The translations under genes and the position numbers were made by a program. From positions 132,001-196,000 of the forward strand of contig OX638355.1 in NCBI GenBank assembly GCA_951813285.1: DNA of 64,000 bases, read 5' to 3'. Position 1 is the first letter of the stretch. Every line of letters begins with the position of its first letter. Under the pieces are notes generated by a model. The model was not told the origin of the DNA and did no database searches. It was given only the letters and a program-made list of their open reading frames with translations. Below are positions 47,069 through 56,485 of the stretch, one piece after another. This DNA comes from Terriglobia bacterium (lineage in GTDB: Bacteria > Acidobacteriota > Terriglobia > Versatilivoradales > Versatilivoraceae).

Positions 47069-47074
47069 ATTATA
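47069..47074 (-). promoter_or_regulatory. Candidate -10 box of the PKS operon
   Basis: The minus strand reads TATAAT here, a perfect sigma-70 -10 hexamer in an otherwise GC-rich region, about 60 bases before the preferred PKS ATG (47010). The implied start of transcription near 47062 would exclude the upstream ATG at 47070. No convincing -35 box is visible at the usual distance. Confidence 0.4.
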
Positions 47075-47133
47075 CACGGTAGCGGCAGGCAATTGTACCC
47101 TCAACTGGCCCGAGACGACAGGCGTCCATTTCC

Positions 47134-48810
47134 CTACTCCACTTCCTTGTAGAGCAGCAACGACCCCGAGGCGGCCAACTTGAGCTGCAGCCGGATGCGG
47201 GCCGCGAAGTCGTCCAGCACCGCCCGGGTCAGGAAGCGGGCGCCGGCCCCCACGATCAGCGTCACCAGGACAACCGCCACCGCCGAGCGAAACAGAAGGT
47301 ACTGGATCCCAACCGCAATCCCCGCGGCCATGAAGAAAACCATTATCAGTCCCAGGCCCACCACGCTTTGGGTCGGCAATGCTTGTTTGCCGAACGGCAC
47401 ACCATGGATAAACCTGAGACCCACCGCCAGGTAGAAAGAAGCCACCGCCAGGCTGAAAGCGATAAAGAGTAGGGCCTCCTGCACCGGCCAGAACCAGACA
47501 AGCACCGGCAGCGAAAGGAGATTGGGAACGGCCGCCAGCAGGAGCCAGAGCGCCGCATGGATTCCCGCCGCAAAGGGGCGGAAGGAAGACTCGGGAGCGG
47601 TGAAGAACCAGGCGATGGCCTTGAAATCGTTGCCGTAGGCCAGAAATTGGCAGGTAAGGATCATTGCCAGTCCGAGCAGGTGGGGCAGAAGGTGGATGAA
47701 GGCAAATCCCGGCCCGAAGGGAGAGGCCCACCCGGCGCCGGCCAATAGCAAAGGGAAGAAAAGGATCAGGAAAGGAAGGCGGGTGGCTGCTTCTCTGAGA
47801 AACTGCCAGTCCCGGAGCATCAGGCAACGCACATATTCAAAACCTGCCCGTCCGGCCTGGCCGCCGGCAAACCGGGCAACCCGGAGACCCACCTGCGACC
47901 CCTTGCGCTTGAGCCCCCGCACCCTGCGGCCGGAGTGCATCAATCCGGAGACACGGATCAGGTGGTCGACCGAAAGAGCCCGCAACCCGTGGAGGATAAC
48001 GACCAACCCGACGGCGCCGCCCGGCACCCCCAACAACACCGGGAGTCCACCCGGCAGGGCATCGGCCGCGGCCAGCCACCCATGGGGCAGTTCGATCGAT
48101 CCCGCCCAATCCACAAGGTCCCGCCACAACCGGAGCAGAATCTGGAATCCGAACAGGAAGAGCATGGGGACAACCTGCACCAGGCCGGCAGCCGCCTTGA
48201 GGCGCCGCACCGGAACGAAGCGAATCAGCCAGCCGATCAAGCTGCAGCAGAGCAGGGCGGCCACCATCCCCACTCCCAGGGCGATCAGAAAGTGCTCCAG
48301 AGGATAGAACGGCCAACGAATCCCGTCCCCGTGAGGAAGAAAAAGACCGACCAGCGCCGGCACGCCGTTGACTCCCGCCACGACCCAGACCACCGCCTTG
48401 ATCAAATGGGTCAGCTTGGCGGCCGACCAGGTGGCTCCGTTCACCGGCTGATGGGCCAGAATCAGTCCTTCGACGGGGTTGACCAGGGTTTCGGCCGCTT
48501 CGGGGATCAGGAGTATGCCGAGCTGGAAAACGGTGAGACCGAGAAATACCAAGAGGTACCATTGGGGGTTGGTACCGGTGAATACCATTACCAGGCTGAT
48601 GAGGCCTGCCAGGAAGAACCAGAAGATCACCAGGAATCGCAGGGAGTAGTCCTGGTTGCCCATCCGGGCCACTTCGCCCCGGCTGCCCAGAGTCTGGAAC
48701 AGATCGACCAGGAGCCAGTATCGGCGGGGCTCGATGCTGAAGCCTTCCAGCAGCCGGGTAAAGGCCCTGCCGCGAAAGCAGCGCCTTGCGATCGAATCAA
48801 GGACCTTCAT
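47134..48810 (-). CDS. ABC transporter membrane protein (ABC-2-like)
   Basis: A 558-residue polytopic membrane protein with roughly a dozen hydrophobic segments (for example 'FLVIFWFFLAGLISLVMVF', 'WYLLVFLGLTVFQLGILLI', 'FLFGFQILLRLW') and no soluble catalytic domain. Its ATG overlaps the stop of the ABC ATPase gene by four bases, which fixes it as the permease of that transporter. The C-terminal 'LKLAASGSLLLYKEVE' is cytoplasmic-like. It ends 64 bp upstream of the PKS -10 candidate on the same strand. Export of the PKS product is an attractive role, but drug or lipid export unrelated to it is equally compatible with the sequence. Confidence 0.78.
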   Translation of the reverse strand: MKVLDSIARRCFRGRAFTRLLEGFSIEPRRYWLLVDLFQTLGSRGEVARMGNQDYSLRFLVIFWFFLAGLISLVMVFTGTNPQWYLLVFLGLTVFQLGILLIPEAAETLVNPVEGLILAHQPVNGATWSAAKLTHLIKAVVWVVAGVNGVPALVGLFLPHGDGIRWPFYPLEHFLIALGVGMVAALLCCSLIGWLIRFVPVRRLKAAAGLVQVVPMLFLFGFQILLRLWRDLVDWAGSIELPHGWLAAADALPGGLPVLLGVPGGAVGLVVILHGLRALSVDHLIRVSGLMHSGRRVRGLKRKGSQVGLRVARFAGGQAGRAGFEYVRCLMLRDWQFLREAATRLPFLILFFPLLLAGAGWASPFGPGFAFIHLLPHLLGLAMILTCQFLAYGNDFKAIAWFFTAPESSFRPFAAGIHAALWLLLAAVPNLLSLPVLVWFWPVQEALLFIAFSLAVASFYLAVGLRFIHGVPFGKQALPTQSVVGLGLIMVFFMAAGIAVGIQYLLFRSAVAVVLVTLIVGAGARFLTRAVLDDFAARIRLQLKLAASGSLLLYKEVE

Positions 48811-49568
48811 GACCGGAGACCCTCGATGATTTCGGTGACATCGCTCACCGTTTCCTCGGCATGGGTCAGTTGCCGGAAGACATCCTCCAAGCTGCCCCTC
48901 TCGGTGGAAGCCTTCAGCGATTCCAACGACCGGTCCGCAATGAGACGTCCTTCATGGATAATCAGGGCGCGGTCGCAGACGCGCTCCACCACGTCCAGGA
49001 CGTGGGAGCTGTAGAGAATGGTCTTGCCCTCGGCCGCCAGGGCGGCCACCAGGTCCCGCACCATGAGCCCGGTGTTCACGTCCAGCCCCGAGAGAGGCTC
49101 GTCCAACATTAGCAGATTGGGATTGTGCAGCAGGGCCGCGCTCAGCAGCACCTTCTGCCGCATGCCCTTCGAATAGCCGTCCAGACGGCGCCTGCGCTCC
49201 TCGGCCAGGTCGAAGTGCTTGAGAAACAGGTCGATTCGGGACTGCAGCGTCGGCTCGGGGACTTCCTGAAGGCGACCCATCAACTCCAGGAACTCCTGGG
49301 CCGTCAGGCTGTCGAAGAGCGCGGCCGCCTCCGGCACATATCCGATGCGCTTCTTGGCCTGCACCGCCTCCCCCGGCAGGGAAAAACCGGCGACCCGAAC
49401 CGATCCCCCGCCGGGGGGCAGGATGCCCGTCAGGACCTTGATGGTGGTGCTCTTGCCAGCGCCGTTGGGACCCAGCAGTCCCACCACCTCGCCCCGCCCC
49501 AGGGTAAAGGAAATCCCGTGCAGGACCTGCCGGCTCGCATAGCTGAACGTCAGCCCCTCCACGGTCAC
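48807..49568 (-). CDS. ABC transporter ATP-binding protein
   Basis: A ~254-residue ABC ATPase of the ABC-2/CcmA exporter class. Walker A 'GPNGAGKST', the Q-loop region 'IGYVPEAAALF', the signature 'YSKGMRQKVLL' and Walker B 'LLMLDEPLSGLD' are all present. The C-terminus overlaps the permease gene. The start is uncertain: I use the GTG at 49568. The frame reads 'SETHHPDAVVTVEGL' upstream from a CTG at 49598, suggesting that the original ATG was lost or altered where this gene joins the truncated ImmA/IrrE gene. It probably now shares that gene's promoter or is expressed from within it. Confidence 0.85.
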   Translation of the reverse strand: MTVEGLTFSYASRQVLHGISFTLGRGEVVGLLGPNGAGKSTTIKVLTGILPPGGGSVRVAGFSLPGEAVQAKKRIGYVPEAAALFDSLTAQEFLELMGRLQEVPEPTLQSRIDLFLKHFDLAEERRRRLDGYSKGMRQKVLLSAALLHNPNLLMLDEPLSGLDVNTGLMVRDLVAALAAEGKTILYSSHVLDVVERVCDRALIIHEGRLIADRSLESLKASTERGSLEDVFRQLTHAEETVSDVTEIIEGLRS

Positions 49569-49575
49569 GACGGCA

Positions 49576-50496
49576 TCAGGATGATGGGTTTCGCTCAGAA
49601 GTCCACCGGTCGGCCTGTGTCTCAATGTCTTCGACCTCACCGCCCGCTTGTGTCCCGTCGATAAAAACAGTTTTCTTGCTGTGCAGCAGAATGTGGGCAG
49701 ACTCGTGGAACAGGCTGAACCACAAATGGTCGTCCGTCTTATGGCGCGCGCTGAGCGCAATCACCGCCTTCCGACGGTTGAGCCACCAGGCCGCGCCGCT
49801 GAGCGCCATCCCGCGGAAGGGCTTGATTGGAGCCAGCGCAACGCCGACTTCATTGCAGAGCTGCTGCGCCTTTTCCAGTGCGCTCGCTACCGGTGCCCGA
49901 GTGAGTCCGCGAATCTCCTTTAAAGCCCGCTTGAATCGAGCCGCGTTGTAATCGGCACACTCCTGCTGCTCAGCCTCAATCTCCCCAAGCCGCAGCCAAA
50001 GTGTCAGGGCTGCTCGGTCACTCTTGAAGCTGTGCGAATGCCTGTAAGCCACATTCATCTGCTCGTATCGGCCATGCCACACCTGGACCGACCCCACCCC
50101 AAAGAAGGCCAGCAGCTTTGACACCGCATCGGACTCAGAAGCGGGCTCTTCGATCTCACCTCGTTTCACCAACTCCGTTACAGGAAAAGTCTTTGCCCAG
50201 ACAGCAGCCTTTAGTGTCTCTTTCGCCTCGGCCTCACGGGCCTGTTGAAGCCGATAGCGAGCCTGTATTCCCAGCCAAATGCTGGCATCAAGGCCAAGCA
50301 CTTTCTCAAATTCCAGCGCTGTCTTGGGCTCAACCGGAGCCTTGCCGGCAATGATCCCGCAAATCAGTTTTGCGGAACGGCCACATCGGCGGGCAAGCTC
50401 GGCAGGAGAGAGGCTCTGACTCTTCAAGTGCTCCTCCAGGACCCAGCCGGGTGGGACGGCATAGTCGGGCCGGTAGGAATATGTCGATGGCACCAT
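49576..50496 (-). pseudogene. HigA-type HTH regulator with ImmA/IrrE domain, truncated at the 3' end
   Basis: A 306-residue product. The N-terminus is a HigA/XRE-like HTH ('PPGWVLEEHLKSQSLSPAELARRCGRSAKLI...'), and the middle and end are an ImmA/IrrE peptidase domain with H264-E-x-x-H268 ('FHESAHILLH') and 'FIDG'. Family members continue past 'ETQADRW' for another 60-100 residues ('..A..FLIP'). Here it breaks off within the 'ADR' motif and ends in an unrelated 'TSERNPSS', exactly where ABC-ATPase sequence begins. This suggests a recombination junction near 49605. No HigB toxin gene is adjacent. DNA-binding activity may survive. Confidence 0.65.
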
Positions 50497-50742
50497 GTCA
50501 TTTACGTCGCAGCTCGAAGTGGGAGAGATCGAACCAGGCTGCGCCTGGTCTTGGGCGGGCGGGACGCCCGCGCTCCCGGGGGGCCTCCTCCCATCATGCG
50601 TGCTTTTGAAAGGGGCGCGCCGGGTTTCAAGGTCGCAACTCGTGCCGATGCGGCAGAGCCGTTCCGCTTGGTGTTCCTTCGTGATCCTTCGCGGCCCTTC
50701 GTGGATAACTCTTTCTTGTTTTTTCGGGCAAGCGGCCGCGAC
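50497..50742. repeat. Short non-coding region with one REP-like palindrome
   Basis: This ~245-bp gap contains the palindrome gcgggcg-gga-cgcccgc at 50555-50571 followed by gctcccggg, an isolated copy of the terminus seen at the ends of the 32041, 62551 and 63025 elements. A 'ccttcgtgatccttcgcggcccttcgtgga' tract at 50678-50707 resembles 16839-16866. No gene is evident. Confidence 0.55.
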
Positions 50743-51558
50743 TCAGAAATACAAGAGCAGCCCCACCCGGGCGCTGACTCCGCTGGCTTCCAGCGACAGG
50801 GGGACCGTCACCCCCACGTCGGTGAAGGGAATAATCCTTGAGGCGCTCCGGTAGTCGGTGTACCTCACTTCGCCCCTTATGGCGATGGCTCCCAGCTTTT
50901 TTTCGATTCCGCCGCCGGTGGTCCAGCCGATGAAATTCTCGTCGAAGCGGTCGGTCCCCGAGGTGAACTCGCCGGCCTCGGTACAGGGCACGGGATTCAA
51001 GCATCCGGTATAGTCCGACCTGAAACCCGCCTTGAGGTGGCGCAGGCCGACCAGCCCGTAGACACTCGGGCCGAGCCCCGGCCCCACCACCGGGATTCCG
51101 GCGCCCAGTCGCAGGGTGAAACCGACGCTTCTGTCCTTGTCGAAGGACCAGTCCTCGGGCCAGACCTCTCCCAGTTGGTTGCGTCCCTCGGAAGTCCCCA
51201 GTCCCGGCAAGCGTCCTATCACTGCACCACGGTGAAAGGCCAGGTCGCCCTCGGCGGCCACAAAAACACCGGTGAGGCCGAAAGGCACGCGGTAGCCGGC
51301 CAGGAAACCGTAGCCGTAAGCCGCCTTGGTAGCGGAGTCATCGGCTCGAAAAACCTCGCCCGGGTTGAGTGAAAGGTTGCTGGGACTGGTGTTGTCCACG
51401 GTCTTGTCGTACAGGACACCCAGACGTTCGCCCGACCCCGTGACACCGACATAGAAGTCTCCTCCTTCAGCCGGCGCTGCGCCCATGGCGATCCAGAGCA
51501 ATCCGGCTACTACAAGACAGTCCCAGGTTTGGGCTCTTCGAATGGGAGTCATCCGCAT
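50743..51558 (-). CDS. Outer-membrane beta-barrel protein
   Basis: A 271-residue protein with a signal peptide ('LVVAGLLWIAMGAAPAEG') and alternating hydrophobic/polar beta-strands with Tyr- and Gly-rich turns ('YGYGFLAGYRVPFGL', 'VYGLVGLRHLKAGF', 'ARVGLLLYF'). It ends in Phe, the recognition residue for the BAM complex. Internal strands suggest 8-12 segments, as in OmpX/OmpA-like or Opacity-type barrels. I chose the ATG at 51558 because GGAGG lies five bases upstream. No specific function can be given. Confidence 0.72.
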   Translation of the reverse strand: MRMTPIRRAQTWDCLVVAGLLWIAMGAAPAEGGDFYVGVTGSGERLGVLYDKTVDNTSPSNLSLNPGEVFRADDSATKAAYGYGFLAGYRVPFGLTGVFVAAEGDLAFHRGAVIGRLPGLGTSEGRNQLGEVWPEDWSFDKDRSVGFTLRLGAGIPVVGPGLGPSVYGLVGLRHLKAGFRSDYTGCLNPVPCTEAGEFTSGTDRFDENFIGWTTGGGIEKKLGAIAIRGEVRYTDYRSASRIIPFTDVGVTVPLSLEASGVSARVGLLLYF

Positions 51559-51700
51559 AAGGACCTCCGTCATTCCCGCGCAGCGGCAGGCGATTGAAGT
51601 GATTGAAAAGGTTACGGGAAGGCGGCAAGAAGACAAGTATCCAGGCTTGCCTTTACGTTTTCAGAAACGAGGACGGGGAGCCCGCGGTCGAGCGGAGCGG

Positions 51701-53005
51701 CTAGACCTCCAGCAGCCGCTCCTGCGAGTCGCCGAACTCCTTGAGGTGAATGCCGTACTTGTCCAGCATGGACAGGAACAGACTGCACATCTTGCGGTTG
51801 GGCTTGTCGAGGTAGTCCAGGATCCGGCCGCCCTTCAACTGCCCCCCGCCGCCGCCCACCAGGACCACCGGCAGTTGCTTGGCGTTGTGGCGGCCCGTCA
51901 GCATGCTGGAGCAGATCATCAGCATGGAGTTGTCCAGGGCGGTCCGCTCGCCTTCCTGAATAGAGTCCAGCTTGCGGGCGATGTAGGCCAATTGCTCCAC
52001 GAAGAACTGGTTCACTTGCAGCCAGGCTTCGTTGTCCTGATGGGAGAGCTCGTGGTGGCCGACCGTGACTCCCAGGTGGCGGAACAGCAGGTAGCTGTGA
52101 TCGTTGTTGAGCTTGAGCGTGCAGACCCGGGTGGTGTCGGTCTGGAAGCCCAGCACCAGAATGTCGCTCATGAGCCGCATGTGCTCGGGGATGTCCTGCG
52201 GCATGCCGTCAGGCGGACGAGGGATGTCGGGCTTGTCCAGGGTGGGGCGCCAACCCTGCACCTCGCCCCGGTTGCCGGCCTGCTCGATGCGCCGCTCCAC
52301 CTCTCGCACCGAGTTCAGATACTCGTCCAGCTTGTGCTGATCGTTGGAGCTGATGTCTCGGCGCACTCGATGGGCTTCGTCCAGCACCGCATCCAGCACA
52401 CTCTGGTCTCCGCGCTCGACGCTGTCCTTGAACAACCGGTCGAAAGCAAGGGCGGGATAGACCTCCAGCGGGGTAGGAGCCGTGGGAGAGCTCCAGGAGA
52501 TGTGCGAGCTGTAGAGCATGGAGTAGTTCTTGTGAATCCCCGGGTTGGACCTTTCGCAACCGACCACCAGACTGGGCACCTTGGTCGAGCGCCCGTAGTT
52601 CTGGGCCACCACCTGGTCGAAGCTGGTTCCGGAACGAATCTCGCCACCATTGGCCAGCGGCGCCCCGGAAAGCATGTTGCCGGTCTGGGAACTGTGGATG
52701 TTGCCCTTGAGCGCCTCGGCGTTATAGAGCCCGCGGATGAAGAGCATGCGCTCGCGAAAATCGGTCAGGGGTTCCAGCACCCGGCCGAGCTCCATCTGAC
52801 TCCCGGCTCCCTTGGCCCACCACTCCTTGCTGTGAAACCCGTTGCCGGCAAACAGCACTCCCAGGCGGACCGGGGCCTCATTGGAGGCGCGCAGGCCCGG
52901 AGCCGCCAATGCATCCCAAACCGGCAGCGACTCCATCCAGGGCAGCGCCATGGTGACGCCCAGTCCCCGCAGGAATTTTCGTCGAGAAAATTGACGGTCA
53001 GTCAT
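51701..53005 (-). CDS. DUF1552 family Tat-exported protein
   Basis: A 434-residue DUF1552 protein, regularly encoded beside DUF1592/DUF1588 genes in Acidobacteria and Planctomycetes. The twin-arginine signal 'SRRKFLRGLG' at the N-terminus predicts folded export. Family sequence runs throughout: 'VLFAGNGFHSKEWW', 'SSQTGNMLSG', 'TSFDQVVAQNYG', 'TLKLNNDHSYL' and 'LMICSSMLTGRHNAKQLPVVLVGG'. It resembles the alkaline-phosphatase/sulfatase fold of DUF1501 proteins. The ATG at 53005 is preferred over a GTG 12 bases upstream. It is encoded 138 bp after the DUF1592 gene on the same strand, so an operon is likely. Confidence 0.88.
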   Translation of the reverse strand: MTDRQFSRRKFLRGLGVTMALPWMESLPVWDALAAPGLRASNEAPVRLGVLFAGNGFHSKEWWAKGAGSQMELGRVLEPLTDFRERMLFIRGLYNAEALKGNIHSSQTGNMLSGAPLANGGEIRSGTSFDQVVAQNYGRSTKVPSLVVGCERSNPGIHKNYSMLYSSHISWSSPTAPTPLEVYPALAFDRLFKDSVERGDQSVLDAVLDEAHRVRRDISSNDQHKLDEYLNSVREVERRIEQAGNRGEVQGWRPTLDKPDIPRPPDGMPQDIPEHMRLMSDILVLGFQTDTTRVCTLKLNNDHSYLLFRHLGVTVGHHELSHQDNEAWLQVNQFFVEQLAYIARKLDSIQEGERTALDNSMLMICSSMLTGRHNAKQLPVVLVGGGGGQLKGGRILDYLDKPNRKMCSLFLSMLDKYGIHLKEFGDSQERLLEV

Positions 53006-53143
53006 GATCGGCCTCACGGCATAAGAGAAAGGGATTGCCCGGCTATTCTACCTCAAATGGCCTCCGAACGCGCCATGAACGTGAATGCCCCCGGTCAAGG
53101 GTTCGGATCGGGAACGGTCCCGCCGGAAGACTGCTCCCATAGA

Positions 53144-56100
53144 TCAGGGACCGTCACCCCGGGCCACTTGCACGTCCCGGCCCCGAATCTCCCGGAATTG
53201 ACGGCTTCGAACGATGGTCTCGATGGCCACCGAGAACCGGTAGTCATTTTCGGCCAGCCGCTGCAGGATCTCGGTGACGAGCGGCTGGTCGGAGAGTTTC
53301 AGCTCCCGCCCGATGGCGTACCCCAGCAGCTTGCGGCAGAACTGCCGCAGCACTTCCTCTCGCCGGTGCTCCAACAGGTAGCCACGCAAACCGGCCAAGC
53401 CCTCAACCTCGCTTCCGTCGGGCAGCGTGGTCCTGGTATCCAGCGGCCGGCCGGCCATGTCGCGGTCGCGGCGCCGGCCGATGGCGTCAAAGCCCTCCAG
53501 CGCAAAGCCGAAGGGATCGATCCTTCGATGGCAGGAGGCGCAACTGGGCTCGCTGGTATGCAGGGCCACCAGTTGGCGCAGGGTCAGCCCCTCGGTAGCG
53601 GTCTCATCGGGTGGAAGTTCGGGCACGTCCGGTGGCGGCCTGGGCAGCTTCTCTCCCAGGAGCACTTCGCTGATCCAGTTGCCGCGCAGGATGGGACTGG
53701 TCCGGGAGGCGCCCGACTGCTTGCTCAGGGTGGTGCCCAGCGCCAGAATGCCGCCGCGCCCATGCTCCTGCACCTGGATACGCTGCCAGTCCTCGCCCTG
53801 AACGCCCTCGATCCCGTAAAACTCCGCCAGTCTCTGGTTGACGAAGGTGTGATCGGCTTTGAACAGCTTCAACAGGGAGGCGTCCCGCTGAAAGAGATCG
53901 GTAAAGAACCGGATAGACTCCTCGTACATGTCCCCGCGTATTTTGGCAAACTCGGGGAAGTGCTTCTCGCTTTTTTCCTCGGTCTGGTCGAAGTCGTAGA
54001 TGTGCAGCCACTGGCAGGCGAACTCGGTGGCAAGCCGCCGCACCCGGGCATCGGCCAGCATGCGCCTGGCCTGCCAGACCAGCACTTCGGGAGCACGCAG
54101 CCTGCCCTGTACGGCCAGGGCGCGCAGCTCCCGGTCCGGTTGGGAGGACCACAGGAAGTAGCTCAGACGGCTGGCCAGCTCCCAGTCGGAGACTTCACCC
54201 GTGGCTTGGGGCGGCGCCTTCTCCGGCCGGTAGAGGAAGGGGGAGGCGACAAAGACCCGGGCCAGCGTCAAGCGAAAGGCCTCCTCGTGGGAGAGCTCCT
54301 GCTCCCGCAGCCGGCGGTACAGCCCGTGCAGCTCCTCCACCTCCAGTTCGGTCAGGGGACGGCGGTAGGCTCGGCCGGCAAACTCGATCAGGGCCGCCAA
54401 CTGCCGGGGTTCGGCATCGACCAGTTCCCGGCGAAAGGCCTCCGCCCCCCGGTTGATGGGTGGCTGCAGAGGCAGCAGGGCGAGGTACTGGGACCTGTCC
54501 CTTCGGCCGTTGCCGACCATGGCTTCCAGAAGCAGATCCAGGGCCGTCACCCGCTCGAAGGGACTGTGGCTGACGAAGCGAAGTTCTTCCCAGAGCCGGT
54601 CGAGCCGAGCCCGCTGGCGACTGTCCAGCATCAGCCTGGCCAAGTGGTCATCCTCTCGAAAGAACAGTTGCAGGGTGAGGATCTCGTCGACCGGTACGAT
54701 CTGGGTGAAGCAGAGTGCCGCCGGAAAGAGGCCGCGGTAGTCGTCCAGCGCCGCCTGGATGCGCTGGCGGGCGCCACCGGCTTCGGCCACCAGGATGGGC
54801 CGCGACAAGGAGAGGTCCCTGCGGTCCGAAAATACCTGGCTCACGCTCGAATACAGGACGTTGGTCCGGCTGATCAACAGGCCGGATGTCTCTGCCGCTT
54901 CTCCCAGCACCAGCTCCACCTGCACGCTGCCCTGGCTGCCGGATTCCTCATCCAGCACGGCCCGGGCGACCAGGTCGCGTCCGGACGCCAGGGAGGCGGG
55001 CAGGCGAATGGGAATCACCGCCGGCGCGCGCACCACCAGCGAGTCGGCATCGATGGCTTTGCCGTTGGGATGCTTGCCGAACATGGCCGGGTCCAGGCCC
55101 CACTCGGCTTCTTTCGTAGAGGCTTGCCCCGATTCCGACCCGCGCAGTCCGCGGCTGAGACCGCGAATCTCCCGCAGCAGCACGTCGGGTTGGCCGACCC
55201 GAACCAGGCGCGGCCGCTCCAATACCACCAAGTCGTTCTCGTTCCCGTCCCCGGCATCGGTCACCACCAGGGAAACCAGCACTTCTCCGTCTCGCCGGTC
55301 TGGCGGCCTGGGCGGAATGGAGGCGCACAGGTGCTGCTGAAAGACCAGGGGGTCGACCGGCTCCATCCACCGCTTGGGTCCTCCGGTCCTGCCGATCAAG
55401 CCGACCGGCCCAAAAGTCCAGAGGGCCCGCTGCCAGGCGGCAACCGCCGAGGTCAACGCCCCGGCGTCCGAGGGCCCGGCACCACGCCAGCGGGCACGCA
55501 GGTCATCCATCAGGGGAGAGGGGGCGACTCCGTTGAGACTGTTCCACAGCCTGCCGAGGTAGCTGGCATTCAGCCCGTACTGCTTGGCCACGGCAGGGAG
55601 CGTCATGCGGCCGGAGCGCAGCGCCTGCCGCTCGGCCAGCGTGGCTGCAAAATATTTCTGCAGCGGCAGGACTCCGGCCAACCCGATGCGGGAGTTGCCG
55701 TGGACGTTGACGTTTCCCACCTCCGAACCCACTCCCAGCTTCCGGACCTCGGTGAACCGGCCGTAGAACTGGCGGATCTCGGCCAGTATCTCGTCGGTCC
55801 AGTCGCGCCGGGTTCTCTGAGAGGAAAACCGGAAGCCGTCCGGCAGCAGCACGGCGTGTTGGGCAATGGCCTTGCCGGCGTCGAGATACTTCTGCAGCAG
55901 GCCGGGAGACATCACCAGGGCGTTGCCGGCATTGGTGAATCCTTCCCCGGCCGCGCTGTCGGTTGGGAACTCCCGAGTTGGGTCCATCTCGACCCCTGTC
56001 AGGTCCTGAACGGTGTAGGTGTACTCGGCATTGTTGAGCCGTCTCAGCACCACCGGCCCCGGGTCCCCGGCATTGGCCAGAGACTCCGCCCGCAGATACC

Positions 56101-56485
56101 CCTTCACCCAGTCCAGCAAAGCCTTTCTCTGCTCGGGCAGCGGTTGGCCGGAACCCTCGGGGGGCATCTCCCCCCGCTCCAGCATGTCGACCGCCTTGAC
56201 CCAGGCCCCGGCATCCCGACGCACCTCGGCCATGTCGGTGAACCGCTCTAGGTCCAGTTCCCCGGTGCGCAGCGCCGTCGAGTGGCACCCCTGGCAGAAC
56301 TGCCCGATCAGCGGCCGCACCTCGCGGTCGTAGCGGAGTCCGAGCGCCTCGAAGGACTCGGCCTGTTGGTCGGAGGCCAAAAGCGGCGCACCAGGCACCG
56401 CCGCGGCCAGACAGAGCAAGGCCCCAAGAACGGCCGGCGCCAGCACGCCTCCGGCTCTCCCGCGGGTACGAAAAACAGCACCCAT
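53144..56485 (-). CDS. DUF1587/DUF1592/DUF1588/DUF1585 cytochrome c-like protein
   Basis: A 1113-residue secreted protein with a signal peptide (~13-37). The N-terminal cytochrome-c-like region has C64-x-x-C67-H68 ('FCQGCHS'). DUF1587 follows ('LRRLNNAEYTYTVQDLTGVE'), then DUF1595/DUF1592 around 'FAGRAYRRPLTELEVEEL' and 'RLSYFLWSSQPDREL', DUF1588 with a second CxxCH ('SCASCHRRIDPFGFALEGFDAIG'), and C-terminal DUF1585. The two CxxCH motifs imply covalent heme and periplasmic electron transfer. The ATG at 56485 has GGAGG seven bases upstream; more upstream starts would add residues without signal-peptide character. It is paired with the DUF1552 gene downstream. Confidence 0.88.
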   Translation of the reverse strand: MGAVFRTRGRAGGVLAPAVLGALLCLAAAVPGAPLLASDQQAESFEALGLRYDREVRPLIGQFCQGCHSTALRTGELDLERFTDMAEVRRDAGAWVKAVDMLERGEMPPEGSGQPLPEQRKALLDWVKGYLRAESLANAGDPGPVVLRRLNNAEYTYTVQDLTGVEMDPTREFPTDSAAGEGFTNAGNALVMSPGLLQKYLDAGKAIAQHAVLLPDGFRFSSQRTRRDWTDEILAEIRQFYGRFTEVRKLGVGSEVGNVNVHGNSRIGLAGVLPLQKYFAATLAERQALRSGRMTLPAVAKQYGLNASYLGRLWNSLNGVAPSPLMDDLRARWRGAGPSDAGALTSAVAAWQRALWTFGPVGLIGRTGGPKRWMEPVDPLVFQQHLCASIPPRPPDRRDGEVLVSLVVTDAGDGNENDLVVLERPRLVRVGQPDVLLREIRGLSRGLRGSESGQASTKEAEWGLDPAMFGKHPNGKAIDADSLVVRAPAVIPIRLPASLASGRDLVARAVLDEESGSQGSVQVELVLGEAAETSGLLISRTNVLYSSVSQVFSDRRDLSLSRPILVAEAGGARQRIQAALDDYRGLFPAALCFTQIVPVDEILTLQLFFREDDHLARLMLDSRQRARLDRLWEELRFVSHSPFERVTALDLLLEAMVGNGRRDRSQYLALLPLQPPINRGAEAFRRELVDAEPRQLAALIEFAGRAYRRPLTELEVEELHGLYRRLREQELSHEEAFRLTLARVFVASPFLYRPEKAPPQATGEVSDWELASRLSYFLWSSQPDRELRALAVQGRLRAPEVLVWQARRMLADARVRRLATEFACQWLHIYDFDQTEEKSEKHFPEFAKIRGDMYEESIRFFTDLFQRDASLLKLFKADHTFVNQRLAEFYGIEGVQGEDWQRIQVQEHGRGGILALGTTLSKQSGASRTSPILRGNWISEVLLGEKLPRPPPDVPELPPDETATEGLTLRQLVALHTSEPSCASCHRRIDPFGFALEGFDAIGRRRDRDMAGRPLDTRTTLPDGSEVEGLAGLRGYLLEHRREEVLRQFCRKLLGYAIGRELKLSDQPLVTEILQRLAENDYRFSVAIETIVRSRQFREIRGRDVQVARGDGP

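Noticed and set aside
41260-47082. Several long plus-strand open frames (for example 41260-43353, 43759-45450, 45529-47082)
   Set aside because: All are opposite the PKS gene, in which the minus-strand frame has an unbroken set of domains.
51485-56251. A 1588-codon open frame on the plus strand
   Set aside because: It lies exactly opposite the DUF1552 and DUF1592 genes, has no recognisable domain, and is rich in Gln, Gly and Pro as expected for an antisense frame of a GC-rich gene.
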